From M0108 sp044228795 (GTDB lineage Bacteria > Pseudomonadota > Gammaproteobacteria > Chromatiales > Chromatiaceae): a DNA stretch of 64,000 bases. The notes below the pieces were generated by a model that was given only the letters and a program-made list of their open reading frames with translations, was not told the origin of the DNA and ran no database searches. Below are positions 1 through 9,040 of the stretch, piece by piece. The stretch covers positions 1 to 64,000 of the forward strand of contig JBGAUE010000006.1 of NCBI GenBank assembly GCA_044228795.1, read 5' to 3'. The position numbers and the translations under genes were made by a program. Positions within the stretch are counted from its first letter, which is position 1; every line of letters starts with the position of its first letter.

Positions 1-8
1 CGAATGCC

Positions 9-2780
9 TCAAAACTTGGTACCGCGACCACCCTGAACTCTTTCACAAGCGACCATACAATCAGCCGGGACTTGACATCTAGGAAAAAGCGGGGAATCCT
101 CAATACGAAACACGCGCGCATGCTGAATCTGCCAGGCGAGGAAACTTTGTATATCGCCAAGCGTAGAATCGAATACCCTCTTCCCTTGTGGGCCACGACC
201 CGCGATCTTGATGTCACGCCCCGGGCGCTGCACGATCATCCAAAGCCCGGACAGTGCCTGTACCCTCTCGGCGACATCTCTGAACGCACTGACATAGTCC
301 GCGATACCCTCGATACCCCAAGCCGACAAAACCGCCCAGTTCGCCACTTTGGGTTTGCCCTTGTCGCAATGATCCTTTTCGAGATAGCTGCGGCCAACAT
401 CCGCCCAATAACGGGGCCAGTCGAGATCGGCAAGACTGTCAGCCGGCAACATAGTGAACTCATTCAGCCAGCCATACCGATCCTTGTCGTAATCTTGCTT
501 GCTATGCTTTATCCACTTCGGCTGCCAGGACACACCGATATATCCCAAAATCGGCGCCAAATGCATACCCCCAGGCAGTTCCTCCGGACGCGCGAGGATG
601 AACCGAGTACCGGGGGTTTTTTTCACGAACGCCTCCGCCCAAGGGTTGTCCCAAGCGGCGCCGGCATAAACCTGCCCAGCGGGTTGCCAGTCCCCCCCTT
701 GGGTCGGAACACGAATCCGCTGCGACAGTGTCACCCGCAGCTCGTCATTTAAGACATCACTACCTTCGTCAGCCTGACACCCGATTGCCTGAAGGGCTTG
801 CAACACATCCCGACCGTTTTGGCGCCACCACGCCGCATCCGACTGTACAGCAGGCAGCAGAGCGTACTTGATCAGCGCATCAGGTTTGAGTTCGTGAAGC
901 AGGGGCTGCTGATCACTCCCAGGATTTCTGAACGCGCTGATCAGTTCAAAGTCCCATATCTTCCGATTCCCATCGACTTCTTTGGCTTTCAGGGCCTTCT
1001 GGAATGTGGTCGCCAGGCAGTCGCACCGGATGATCTTGGGCAGCTCCAACGCTTGTTGGCTTCCCTGAAAGAGCGGCGTTTCGTTGGCTATTGACCGCCA
1101 ACGCCCATCCTGTCCCTGCCAGATTTTGAGGGACTTTGTAATTTCTTGAAAGGATTCCTGCTCTTGCCTTCGGGTATAGGTGTCCTTGAATCTACGCCAG
1201 TCGATGTCACGATACGCGGCAGCAAGCAGCGCATGAGCCTGACACGCGTCGTCCACATTGTCCGGCTGGAAACCGCTCAAGGCACTGGCATAGGCGGAGG
1301 GACTTAAGTCTGTCGCACCGAGTTTCCTGAGAATCCCTCGCGCCTGGTCGTCACACCAATGGGGATGGGGTAGGTCTTGGCGTTCAACCGGAGCTTTGCG
1401 CTTCAGTAGAAGTTCTCCCAGCCCATGCGACCAAGTCCTGAGTTCAGAGGGCGCCCCGACTGAGCCACCGATGGTCGGGACAAACCTGGCGCTTCTGAGG
1501 GCAGCAATGAGGCTGTCGTGTATCTCGCGATGCACCCCGCTCTCCGGTGGATTGGTAGGGATCAGGTAGTTGAGGGCGCCTGAACCATCCTGTTGGACAA
1601 GGGCCGGGATCACGACCTCCCCCAGCAGGGCGCAGAGGGCCTTGATGAGGCCACGCTGGTAAGGGAGGTCATCCTCGGCCAGGCGACTGCGGTCGGCCTT
1701 GAGCAGAAAGGTGCCATGCACCGCAATGGCCTGCAGGGGTGAACGGCAGTCGGTCGCGAAGAAGTTGGAGACACGGTCGCTGGCCCCGTCCGCCTCGTCA
1801 TATATGCCATCCACCTGCCAGGCAAAGCCGATCTCCGCCTCGCCGATCTCGGCTTCCTTGGCGGGGCGCAGTTGCGGCAACGCGCGCTTGACGACCTGAT
1901 ACTCGGCAACCGGAGCGTCGTTCTGCCTGATCTGCAAACGATAACAGCGCGTGCCAGGTACAGGGGCTTGCCTCCCTGTCCGACACAGAGACCATTGGGC
2001 GGATTGGCCGTCAACGGCGACCTGAACCTGGTCCAGTCGATCCAGAAACAGAAACCGACTCGGGTCGATGTGATGCAGGGCCTTGGCCACTTCCGCCGCC
2101 TGTTCCGCGCGGATACGCAGGCGAAAGATGGTCTGCCAGTCCTCATCCTCCAGTTCACCAATCCTGGCGTCCCGCTCGGCATCCAACGGCACCTGTAGGA
2201 GGGGCATCTTGTCGTCAGGCCAATGGCCTTTGCTATCCAGGTCAACGCAACCTTGGTCCCCGAGGCGATTACGGATCAGGCGTGCAGCCTCAGGTCTATC
2301 GAACAGCGCCGCAATGCCGCCAGAGAAGAGTTCGATGCGATCAGCCCAGTTCAATACCGCTTTAAAGCCGGTGCCTTTGCTGCCGATCATGCGTCGCTTG
2401 CAATCCTGGCGGTGTTCCTCAGGCTTCCCGCTATCGTTCAGATTGCAAAGCGCTTGAAACCCTGCGTCACTGAAGGGTGCTCCGTGGTTTGCGACGATCA
2501 GACGTTGATCCGAGAGGTCGAACAGCACGCCCCCGGAGCGCCCGGCATCGGACTCGGACAGGGCATCCTCAACGTTTTGCAGCAATTCCAGGATTGGGCG
2601 TTGCAGATATTCGCGACGTTGGGCCTCCTCGCCGTTGAAGGCACTGCGAATCAGGCTCGGGTCTGCCCTGTAGGCATTGAGGCGTTTCTCGCGTTGCCGT
2701 GCAACTATGGTTGTTGAGGATAATTGTTCGGGCACCATAGGATGACGCAACCCCATTCGATTGATTTTGTCGCTCTCCAT
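9..2780 (-). CDS. Sacsin-like GHKL ATPase domain protein
   Basis: A 923-residue protein with an N-terminal HSP90/sacsin-type ATP-binding fold. The N box is ELLQNVEDA near residue 65, a loose G1 region (NHGAPFS) lies near residue 98, and the G2-type glycine loop GSKGTGFKAVL lies near residue 132. The remaining ~750 residues show no motif I can name. Large proteins of this type are often found in defence islands, where they may couple ATP binding to sensing or effector steps, but no specific role can be assigned. The gene ends at a TGA nine bases from the window edge, so its downstream partners are not visible. The start has no clear ribosome site; a second Met at residue 9 is possible. It faces away from the MerR/VIT genes and looks transcriptionally separate. 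Confidence 0.6.
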   Translation of the reverse strand: MESDKINRMGLRHPMVPEQLSSTTIVARQREKRLNAYRADPSLIRSAFNGEEAQRREYLQRPILELLQNVEDALSESDAGRSGGVLFDLSDQRLIVANHGAPFSDAGFQALCNLNDSGKPEEHRQDCKRRMIGSKGTGFKAVLNWADRIELFSGGIAALFDRPEAARLIRNRLGDQGCVDLDSKGHWPDDKMPLLQVPLDAERDARIGELEDEDWQTIFRLRIRAEQAAEVAKALHHIDPSRFLFLDRLDQVQVAVDGQSAQWSLCRTGRQAPVPGTRCYRLQIRQNDAPVAEYQVVKRALPQLRPAKEAEIGEAEIGFAWQVDGIYDEADGASDRVSNFFATDCRSPLQAIAVHGTFLLKADRSRLAEDDLPYQRGLIKALCALLGEVVIPALVQQDGSGALNYLIPTNPPESGVHREIHDSLIAALRSARFVPTIGGSVGAPSELRTWSHGLGELLLKRKAPVERQDLPHPHWCDDQARGILRKLGATDLSPSAYASALSGFQPDNVDDACQAHALLAAAYRDIDWRRFKDTYTRRQEQESFQEITKSLKIWQGQDGRWRSIANETPLFQGSQQALELPKIIRCDCLATTFQKALKAKEVDGNRKIWDFELISAFRNPGSDQQPLLHELKPDALIKYALLPAVQSDAAWWRQNGRDVLQALQAIGCQADEGSDVLNDELRVTLSQRIRVPTQGGDWQPAGQVYAGAAWDNPWAEAFVKKTPGTRFILARPEELPGGMHLAPILGYIGVSWQPKWIKHSKQDYDKDRYGWLNEFTMLPADSLADLDWPRYWADVGRSYLEKDHCDKGKPKVANWAVLSAWGIEGIADYVSAFRDVAERVQALSGLWMIVQRPGRDIKIAGRGPQGKRVFDSTLGDIQSFLAWQIQHARVFRIEDSPLFPRCQVPADCMVACERVQGGRGTKF

Positions 2781-3226
2781 CCGGGGAAAGGCCGTTGTTA
2801 GCGTGGGCGCCCGCCAGCCGATAACGCTCGTGAAAACTTGAGTCTACCGTGACGCACTACTGCCCAGGGTCTTGGAACATTTCAGCCCGCTGATGCAGCT
2901 TATTGCTCGCAGCACCAAGGTGGATTCATTGAACCAGGTCAATAACACCCCCAAGAGGGTCGGAATACGGTGCAGGCTCTAGCCCTAAGGAGGTCCTCGC
3001 AATACCGATGCTAAGGGACAAGACCTGAAATGCTAAATTAGGGGACTTGGCCCCAAACGCATGGGGTCACCATTTTGCTGACCCCGCAGCCTTCAGCAGA
3101 TGGCCGCGGCGACGCTACTGGCCAGGCAAAATAGCACAGCCAGGGGGATGGAAGAGAGGGAAAGGGGGGACATGGCGGTTTTCTCGGGGTCGATTTGAAA
3201 GGACATCCAAATTTCAGGTGGTGAAG
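2781..3226. other. Intergenic region, no gene recognised
   Basis: About 450 bases between the sacsin-like gene start and the end of the MerR gene. The open frames here have no recognisable protein content and poor starts. It should hold the promoter of the sacsin-like gene. A short local inverted repeat surrounds the GGCCCC...GGGGTC segment near 3050. Nothing else could be supported. Confidence 0.5.
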
Positions 3227-3682
3227 TCAAGGCTCAGGTGGGTCTTCGGGCTCAGTAACAGCCCGAACGATCCGCGCCAGCAGCAACCGCACCTGTTCCG
3301 GGTCGAGCCCCAGCCGGCCCGGCTCCAGATGCACCTCCAGGCCGGGCCTCAGGGTCACGCGGCTCCAGACCTCCACCGTCCCCGGCTCGGTGGGCGGGGG
3401 CAGGGCGCCGACCTCCCCGCGCAGCAAGTGGCCAATCCGTTCCAGGGATACCCCTGCCTGCTGCCATTTGCGGATCAGCAGCAACTGCTCCAGGTGGCGG
3501 CGGGTGTAATGGGCCCCGCGCTTGGCCCCCTCGGGTGGGTCGAGGAGGCCCTTCTGGGTGTAGAAGCGCACCGTGCGGCGCACCACGCCCGTCAGGGCAC
3601 AGAGTTCGTCAATGCCGAAGGTCGGCTCCGCTGGAGATTCCAGGACGTGCTCCGGCTCGGATAGGGTGGTTTCAGTTTTCAT
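3227..3682 (-). CDS. MerR-family transcriptional regulator
   Basis: A 151-residue protein. Residues about 21–90 form a MerR winged helix: an IDELCALTGV recognition segment, RTVRFYTQKGLL, then the arginine-rich HYTRRHLEQLLLI. The C-terminal part is not a recognised ligand-binding domain. A longer open frame exists, but the ATG at 3682 is the right start because it forms an ATGA overlap with the stop of the upstream VIT/vWA gene, indicating translational coupling. The regulator probably controls or responds with its partner; its effector is unknown. Confidence 0.8.
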   Translation of the reverse strand: MKTETTLSEPEHVLESPAEPTFGIDELCALTGVVRRTVRFYTQKGLLDPPEGAKRGAHYTRRHLEQLLLIRKWQQAGVSLERIGHLLRGEVGALPPPTEPGTVEVWSRVTLRPGLEVHLEPGRLGLDPEQVRLLLARIVRAVTEPEDPPEP

Positions 3683-5949
3683 GGCGTGGCAGGAAGACCG
3701 GTTTTGGCGAGAGCGAGCAAGCGGTTGACATGCTCCCCCGGCAGGCCGTTGACCATCCCAAAATACAGCCGAGGGAGGGTCGCGGGCGGATAGGAGCGCC
3801 CAACAGACGCCAGCATGATGACAACCCAAAGAACGGCGACGATCACCTGGCCTTCCTCTTGGCCTTGGGCAATGAGGGCCTGCACCGCCTCCACCAGGTT
3901 GACCGGGAGACCGCTGCTGAGCACATCTGACAGGGACGGGAAAGGCTCCTGGGGATCGGCCAGACGCTCCGCCTGGGCATCCAGCCAGGCCTCGAAGCAA
4001 CCCGGGGCCGGGGGCTGTGCCTTGGGCCTGGCGGGCAAATCGAAGCCGTATTGAATCCGGGATGGCTTGGGCCGGGATAATGAGACTGACTTCCCGCCCA
4101 GAGGGCGGGGCGTGGTCACCTTGGCCGCACCCCCGCGGCGCAGAAACATAGGCATATCCAGGAAACTGCTCTCACAGACCAAGGCCTTTTTGTCCATCAT
4201 CGGCGGGGATGCGGCCACCGACCCCAGCCCCCCCCAGCCGGCGGCGAGCTGGTGGGGGACTTGCCGCACCTGGGGCAGGCTGTCGGCCTGCTGGGTGGCG
4301 TCCCGGGGGTCGCGCAGCACAAAATGGGTATGGGGGGACACCAGTTGGTAGCGGACGGCCAACGCGGTGGCGGTCGCCTGGTCCAGATCAGGGAGGCGAC
4401 GGGCAGCGGCCAGGCGCGGCAGGGTATCCGCTGGGGCCACCGCTGGCCAGGGTAGGAGGGACAGGGTCTGGGATTGGGTGCTGCCGTCAGCGAGGGTGAA
4501 GGTCAGGATGACCGGTCCCGTCGGTGGGGTGCTGAACCCCGCTAGCCAATGGCGGGTGTCGCCGGCAAAGACGGGGCCCCGCTGGGCGCGTACTTGCCAG
4601 GTGGGTTCACTGGGCCAGGTGACCTGGACGGTCCCCTGGAGGCCGCGAATGCGCTCAAACTGCCGCACGATCTTGTCGCTTATGGCCTCGTTGGGGTGGA
4701 CCAGGGTACAAGCCCCGCCGGTGTTGCGGGCCAGGCCTTGCACCAGGTCTGCGGCCACCGCGGCGCCGACACCGATGGTGAAGATCCGGTCCCGAGCCCG
4801 GCGGGCGTAGCGGATCATCTCCCGGGTATCCCAGGCCTCGCCATCCGTGATGAGCAGAATATCGAGGGCCCGATCCTGGCGTTGGCGATGGGCCATCATC
4901 ATGGCATCACTGATCTCAGTCCCACCCCGGTCGGCCTGGAGGTGGCGGATAGCGTGGCGGGCGCTGGCCAGGTGGGGGGCAGCCGCGGGTACCAGATCCG
5001 GAAACAAGGCCTCGGGCTCATTGCCGAAGACGATGAGATTGAAACGGTCCGCCGGCAGCAAGCGGTCGAGGATGGCCGTCAGGGCTTCACGGGTCTGGGC
5101 GATGCTGTCACCGGCCATGGAACCGGAGGCGTCGGCGACCAGGACATAGTCGTGCCCGCTGGCGGGGGCCGTTACCGGGAATTGGGGCTGGACGCTGATG
5201 AGGACGACGGCTTCCGGCGCGGGTCCGTCCGCTGCCGGCTGTTCGTCCCGGGCGATCAGGGCCTGGCCGGCACGGGCTGATCCGTCGGCGCGGATGAGCA
5301 GGACCAGGTCCCGGTCCAGGGGCGCGGAACCCTGGGCCAGGCGCACGCGCTGGCCCCCCTCCTCCGGGATGACCAGGAGGGGGTGGGAGGGGGAGTCGAC
5401 CTGGGCCTGGCGCAGGCTGCTGCCCAGGACCAGGTCCAGGGTAAAGCGGTGCTCGGTGAACAGGGCGACGTGGGGCACCTGATGGGGCGCCAGCCCGGCC
5501 TGGTGGGGATCACCATACCGCGGCGCGAGGGTGGTGGGCAGCAACAGCCGCCACAGCTCGTCATCCCAGACGCCGAGCAGGACGTAACGGTAGTCGAGTT
5601 CCGCCATCTGGCCCGGCAGCAGGTTGCCGACGTTGATGGTGTAAAGGCCGGGTCCAGCGCTTTGCAGCAGGATGGCGCCGTCACCGCTGATGATGGCCTC
5701 CTCGTAATCCTCTTCGGCCTGCTGCGCTGGCAGCACCTGGCCGCGCAGCACCCGTCCGTCGAGGGTCACTTCCACCCCCAGTAACACCGCCTCCGGGGGT
5801 ACGGGAAAGGTAAAGACGGCCTCGATGTTGACAGACTCGGCGTTGCGGAAGGTCTGGGCAATGTGGATCTCCCCTACCAGACCCTCCAGGCGCCCGCGCA
5901 AGGCGGTGGCGGTGAGTAGTGGTGCCGATGCTATGACGCGCTGGTCCAT
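3679..5949 (-). CDS. VIT and von Willebrand factor A domain protein
   Basis: A 756-residue protein. Residues ~1–130 match a vault/inter-alpha-trypsin (VIT) domain (IHIAQTFRNAES, EAVFTFPVPPEA). Residues ~265–430 form a vWA domain with the MIDAS signature DASGSM and a second metal-site region at DGEAWDT. The C-terminal ~200 residues are proline and alanine rich and include a hydrophobic segment (VIVAVLWVVIMLA). There is no clear N-terminal signal peptide. A GGGGGA ribosome site precedes the ATG. VIT/vWA proteins usually bind partner proteins through a metal ion. The coupled MerR gene downstream makes a two-gene unit whose function I cannot name. Confidence 0.8.
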   Translation of the reverse strand: MDQRVIASAPLLTATALRGRLEGLVGEIHIAQTFRNAESVNIEAVFTFPVPPEAVLLGVEVTLDGRVLRGQVLPAQQAEEDYEEAIISGDGAILLQSAGPGLYTINVGNLLPGQMAELDYRYVLLGVWDDELWRLLLPTTLAPRYGDPHQAGLAPHQVPHVALFTEHRFTLDLVLGSSLRQAQVDSPSHPLLVIPEEGGQRVRLAQGSAPLDRDLVLLIRADGSARAGQALIARDEQPAADGPAPEAVVLISVQPQFPVTAPASGHDYVLVADASGSMAGDSIAQTREALTAILDRLLPADRFNLIVFGNEPEALFPDLVPAAAPHLASARHAIRHLQADRGGTEISDAMMMAHRQRQDRALDILLITDGEAWDTREMIRYARRARDRIFTIGVGAAVAADLVQGLARNTGGACTLVHPNEAISDKIVRQFERIRGLQGTVQVTWPSEPTWQVRAQRGPVFAGDTRHWLAGFSTPPTGPVILTFTLADGSTQSQTLSLLPWPAVAPADTLPRLAAARRLPDLDQATATALAVRYQLVSPHTHFVLRDPRDATQQADSLPQVRQVPHQLAAGWGGLGSVAASPPMMDKKALVCESSFLDMPMFLRRGGAAKVTTPRPLGGKSVSLSRPKPSRIQYGFDLPARPKAQPPAPGCFEAWLDAQAERLADPQEPFPSLSDVLSSGLPVNLVEAVQALIAQGQEEGQVIVAVLWVVIMLASVGRSYPPATLPRLYFGMVNGLPGEHVNRLLALAKTGLPATP

Positions 5950-6539
5950 CTTGATCCCCCGGAAAGGGCGCCAGGACGGGGCGACCGCCGCCCCGCGCTA
6001 CTGGCCCTGAGCGGAAATATAGCGCACTATAAAAAAACATCAAGACTGTTTCAAAAAACCGGCGCGCCGGGGCTGGAGGTCGTGGCAGGCACCCTGACTT
6101 GGCCACCCTTGGTCAGCCTGCTGACGGCGCTAGGTTTCCCGACAGCCCGTGGGGCTGGACCCGCGTTGCAGGGCCAAGGGACGGATAGATCATGCGTCAT
6201 TCAGCCTTCGGGACCCCAAAAAAAGGCAAATTACGAAACGAACCCATTTTGCCGGACCCCTGGAGAGGGGGGAACTGCGAACCAAAGCGCTTCTAGCGGC
6301 GGGCTATAGGGATATTATTTGGCTAAGTCTGCGTTACGTGTTGGCTTTGCCCGTAGGCGCGTGGCTTGCCCGCGCTCAACTGACGTCGGCGTTGTAGCGC
6401 CGGCAAGCCGGGCGCCCACGACCGTTTCGCGGCAACCCATGGCATATCAGACGTCTATCGCCCACCAACAGCTAATGCAAACGTAGCCTATTATTTTGTG
6501 AAATACAGGATATATGTGATGCACGGGGGAGGGTGCGTT
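5950..6539. other. Intergenic region, no gene recognised
   Basis: About 590 bases between the start of the VIT/vWA gene and the stop of hypE, both on the minus strand. Several short open frames are present but none has a credible ribosome site plus family resemblance. The segment nearest 5950 should carry the VIT/vWA promoter; the segment near 6500 is AT-rich and may include the end of the hyp transcript. Nothing more could be identified. Confidence 0.4.
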
Positions 6540-7589
6540 TCAGCAGATCCGCGGCAGAGGTTCGCCGGTGAGCCAATCGACGACGCGCTCGCCGCCGAAG
6601 GCGGTCTCCATGCGCACGAACTGGTGGGGGTCCGCCACCACCTCGCCGACGATGGCCGCGTCCCGGCCCAGGGGATGGCCGCGCATGGCCGCCAGCAGGG
6701 TCTCAGCGCGCTCCGCCGGACAGATGGCGATGAGCTTGCCCTCGTTGGCGACATAGAGCGGATCCAGGCCCAGGAGTTCGCAGGCGGCGGCCACCGCCTC
6801 GCGCACCGGGATCTGGCTCTCGCGGATTCGCATGCCGACCCCGGACTGAAGTGCGAACTCGTTGAGGGTGGTGGCTAAGCCGCCCCGGGTGGGGTCGCGC
6901 AGGCAGTGGATGTCCGGTACGGCCGCGATCATGGTGGCTACCAGGTCATGGAGGGCGGCGGTGTCGGAGAGGATCTCGGTGCCGAACCCCAGGTTCTCGC
7001 GTTTGGACATGACCGCTACACCGTGGTCGCCCAGGGTGCCGCTCAGGAGGATGGCGTCTCCCGGTCGGGCCTGGTCCCCGGAGATGGTGATCCCCTCCGG
7101 CACCACGCCCAGGCCGGTGGTGGTGATGAAGAGGCGGTCCGCCTTGCCCCGCTCAACTACCTTGGTGTCGCCTGTCACCACCGGCACCCCGGCTTCCTTG
7201 GCAGCTCGCGCCATGCTCGCCACGATCCGCGCCAGGTCGGCGAGAGGGAAGCCTTCCTCAAGGATGAAGCCCGCCGCCAGGTAGAGGGGCCGGGCGCCGG
7301 CCATGGCCACATCGTTGATGGTGCCATGCACCGCCAGGCAACCGATGTCGCCGCCAGGGAAAAAGAGGGGGGAGATCACATGCCCGTCGGTACTCATCAC
7401 CAGGCGCCCGGGGGGCGGCTGGAAGAGGGCCTGGTCATTGCCCTGGCGCAGCAGCTCGTTGTCCAGATGGCGCTGAAAGAGTTCGGTGATGAGCTGGGCC
7501 ATGGCCCGCCCGCCGCTGCCGTGGGTCATGTCCACCGCCCCGCGCTGGAGATCGAGGCCCTGAGCGAATTGGCGTGGCTTAGCGGTCAT
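6540..7589 (-). CDS. hypE: Hydrogenase maturation protein HypE
   Basis: A 349-residue protein of the PurM/AIR-synthase-like HypE family. Signatures are MTHGSGGRAM at residues 21–30, STDGH near 66, GDIGCLAVHGTINDV near 80–94, and GDTKVVE near 140. The protein ends in PRIC, the conserved C-terminal cysteine that carries the carbamoyl group dehydrated to the thiocyanate precursor of the CN ligands of NiFe hydrogenase. It is the last gene of a minus-strand hyp set, 83 bases after hypD. The true start could be the internal Met at residue 21, but the longer start is kept. Confidence 0.95.
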   Translation of the reverse strand: MTAKPRQFAQGLDLQRGAVDMTHGSGGRAMAQLITELFQRHLDNELLRQGNDQALFQPPPGRLVMSTDGHVISPLFFPGGDIGCLAVHGTINDVAMAGARPLYLAAGFILEEGFPLADLARIVASMARAAKEAGVPVVTGDTKVVERGKADRLFITTTGLGVVPEGITISGDQARPGDAILLSGTLGDHGVAVMSKRENLGFGTEILSDTAALHDLVATMIAAVPDIHCLRDPTRGGLATTLNEFALQSGVGMRIRESQIPVREAVAAACELLGLDPLYVANEGKLIAICPAERAETLLAAMRGHPLGRDAAIVGEVVADPHQFVRMETAFGGERVVDWLTGEPLPRIC

Positions 7590-7672
7590 AGGCGTAAAGG
7601 TCTTGGCGGGTGGGTGAAGGAATTGGCAGGCGGGGCCGCTGTTCCGGCTGAGCCGTCAATCCTGGAAAGGCC

Positions 7673-8791
7673 TCAGGCCGCATCCCGGAAGCGCCCATAG
7701 CTCCAATAGGCGGCGCAGGCGCCCTCGGAGGAGACCATGCAGGACCCCATGGGGTTGTCGGGGGTACAGACGGTGCCGAAGAGGCGGCAGTCGACGGGTT
7801 CCTTGACGCCGCGCAGGACGGCGGGGCATTCGCAGCCCTTGACCTCGCAACTGGGCGTAACGGCCACCCGGAAGCGCTCCTCGGCGTCGAAAGTGGCGAA
7901 GGCGTCATTGAGTCGCTGGGCGCTGTCAGGCAGGAAGCCCAGGCCACGCCATTCGAAGGTATCACGCCGGGTCAGAACCTCGGCCATCAAGGCCTGAGCC
8001 TTAAGGTTGCCCTCCGCGGACACGGCGCGGCTGTATTGGTTCTCGACCTCGGCGCGGCCCTCGTTGATCTGGCGGATCAGCATCAGGCTTGCCTGCATCA
8101 CGTCCAGGGGTTCGAAACCGGCGATGACCAGGGGGGTGGCAAAGTCGCGGGCAACGAAGGCGTAGGGTTCGGAACCGATGACGGTGCTGACATGCGAGGG
8201 TCCCAGGACGCCGTCGATGGCGATGCCCTCGGGGGCCGCGCTGGCGAGGATGGCCCGCATGGCCGGCGGTGTCAGGACGTGGTTGCAGAAGAGGCTAAAG
8301 TTTGCGAGTCCCTCCGCTTGTGCCTGCTTGAGGGCCACGGCGGTGGGCGGGGTAGTGGTCTCGAAGCCGATGGCAAAAAAGACGATCTGGCGCCCAGGGT
8401 TGGCGCGGGCAATGGCCAGGGCGTCCTGGGTCGAATAGACCATACGGATGTCGGCGCCCCCCGCCTTGGCCTTGAGCAGGCTGTAGCGGTTGGAGGCCGG
8501 GACCCGCATCAGGTCGGCATAGGTGCAGAGGGTCAGGCCATGGCGCTCGGTCATGGCGATGGCCTGGTCGATCCGGGCGGTGGGCAGGACGCAGACGGGG
8601 CAGCCGGGGCCGTGGACGAAGCGGACGTTGGCCGGCATCAGGTCCTGGACGCCGTAGCGGAAGATGGCATGGGTGTGGCCGCCGCAAAACTCCATGAGGC
8701 GGTAGATCCGGTCCCGGGCAGCCTCCTGAGCGATGGTGGTGGCGAGGCCTTGGGCCAGGTCCCGATCGCGGAACTCATCGATATACTTCAT
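7673..8791 (-). CDS. hypD: Hydrogenase maturation protein HypD
   Basis: A 372-residue HypD, the iron–sulfur scaffold on which the Fe(CN)2CO group of NiFe hydrogenases is built together with HypC. Diagnostic motifs are FCGGHTH (residues 35–41), GPGCPVCVLP (61–70) and the C-terminal cysteine-rich block beginning SCEVKGCECP. That block supplies the 4Fe-4S ligands. Its ATG overlaps the hypC stop as ATGA, so the two products, which work as a complex, are translationally coupled. Confidence 0.96.
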   Translation of the reverse strand: MKYIDEFRDRDLAQGLATTIAQEAARDRIYRLMEFCGGHTHAIFRYGVQDLMPANVRFVHGPGCPVCVLPTARIDQAIAMTERHGLTLCTYADLMRVPASNRYSLLKAKAGGADIRMVYSTQDALAIARANPGRQIVFFAIGFETTTPPTAVALKQAQAEGLANFSLFCNHVLTPPAMRAILASAAPEGIAIDGVLGPSHVSTVIGSEPYAFVARDFATPLVIAGFEPLDVMQASLMLIRQINEGRAEVENQYSRAVSAEGNLKAQALMAEVLTRRDTFEWRGLGFLPDSAQRLNDAFATFDAEERFRVAVTPSCEVKGCECPAVLRGVKEPVDCRLFGTVCTPDNPMGSCMVSSEGACAAYWSYGRFRDAA

Positions 8792-9018
8792 GCTGGTTCC
8801 AGGCCCCCCGCCGCGGCGATCAGGGCCAGGGTGCGTTCGGCCTCCTCGGGGCTGATGCGGCCCAGGGCATAACCGACGTGGACCAGGACATAGTCACCCA
8901 CCTCGGTGTTCTCCACCAGGGCCAGGGAGATCTCCTTGGTGACGGCACCCAGGGCGACAGTAGCCATGTCGGTGGCGGGATCAAGGGCGACGACGCGGGC
9001 GGGGACGGCCAGGCACAT
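8788..9018 (-). CDS. hypC: Hydrogenase maturation chaperone HypC
   Basis: A 76-residue HypC/HupF-type chaperone. I place the start at the ATG giving MCLAVP, because the cysteine must be residue 2 to bind the iron centre and the hydrogenase precursor; the open frame extends 14 codons further upstream without family support. The core VGDYVLVHVGYALGRI is the family's OB-fold signature. It lies directly downstream of the HupK-like gene and overlaps hypD by four bases. Confidence 0.95.
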   Translation of the reverse strand: MCLAVPARVVALDPATDMATVALGAVTKEISLALVENTEVGDYVLVHVGYALGRISPEEAERTLALIAAAGGLEPA

Positions 9019-9040
9019 GGGTAAAACTCGGAAAATCGAT

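Noticed and set aside
1610..2245. 211-residue minus-strand ORF
   Set aside because: Out-of-frame shadow of the sacsin-like gene on the same strand; Arg/Ser-rich composition and no family resemblance.
3047..3664. 205-residue plus-strand ORF over the MerR gene
   Set aside because: Antisense to a clear MerR regulator; composition typical of a shadow frame.
3683..4000. N-terminal extension of the MerR frame
   Set aside because: Lies within the VIT/vWA gene in another frame; the ATGA start at 3682 explains the gene.
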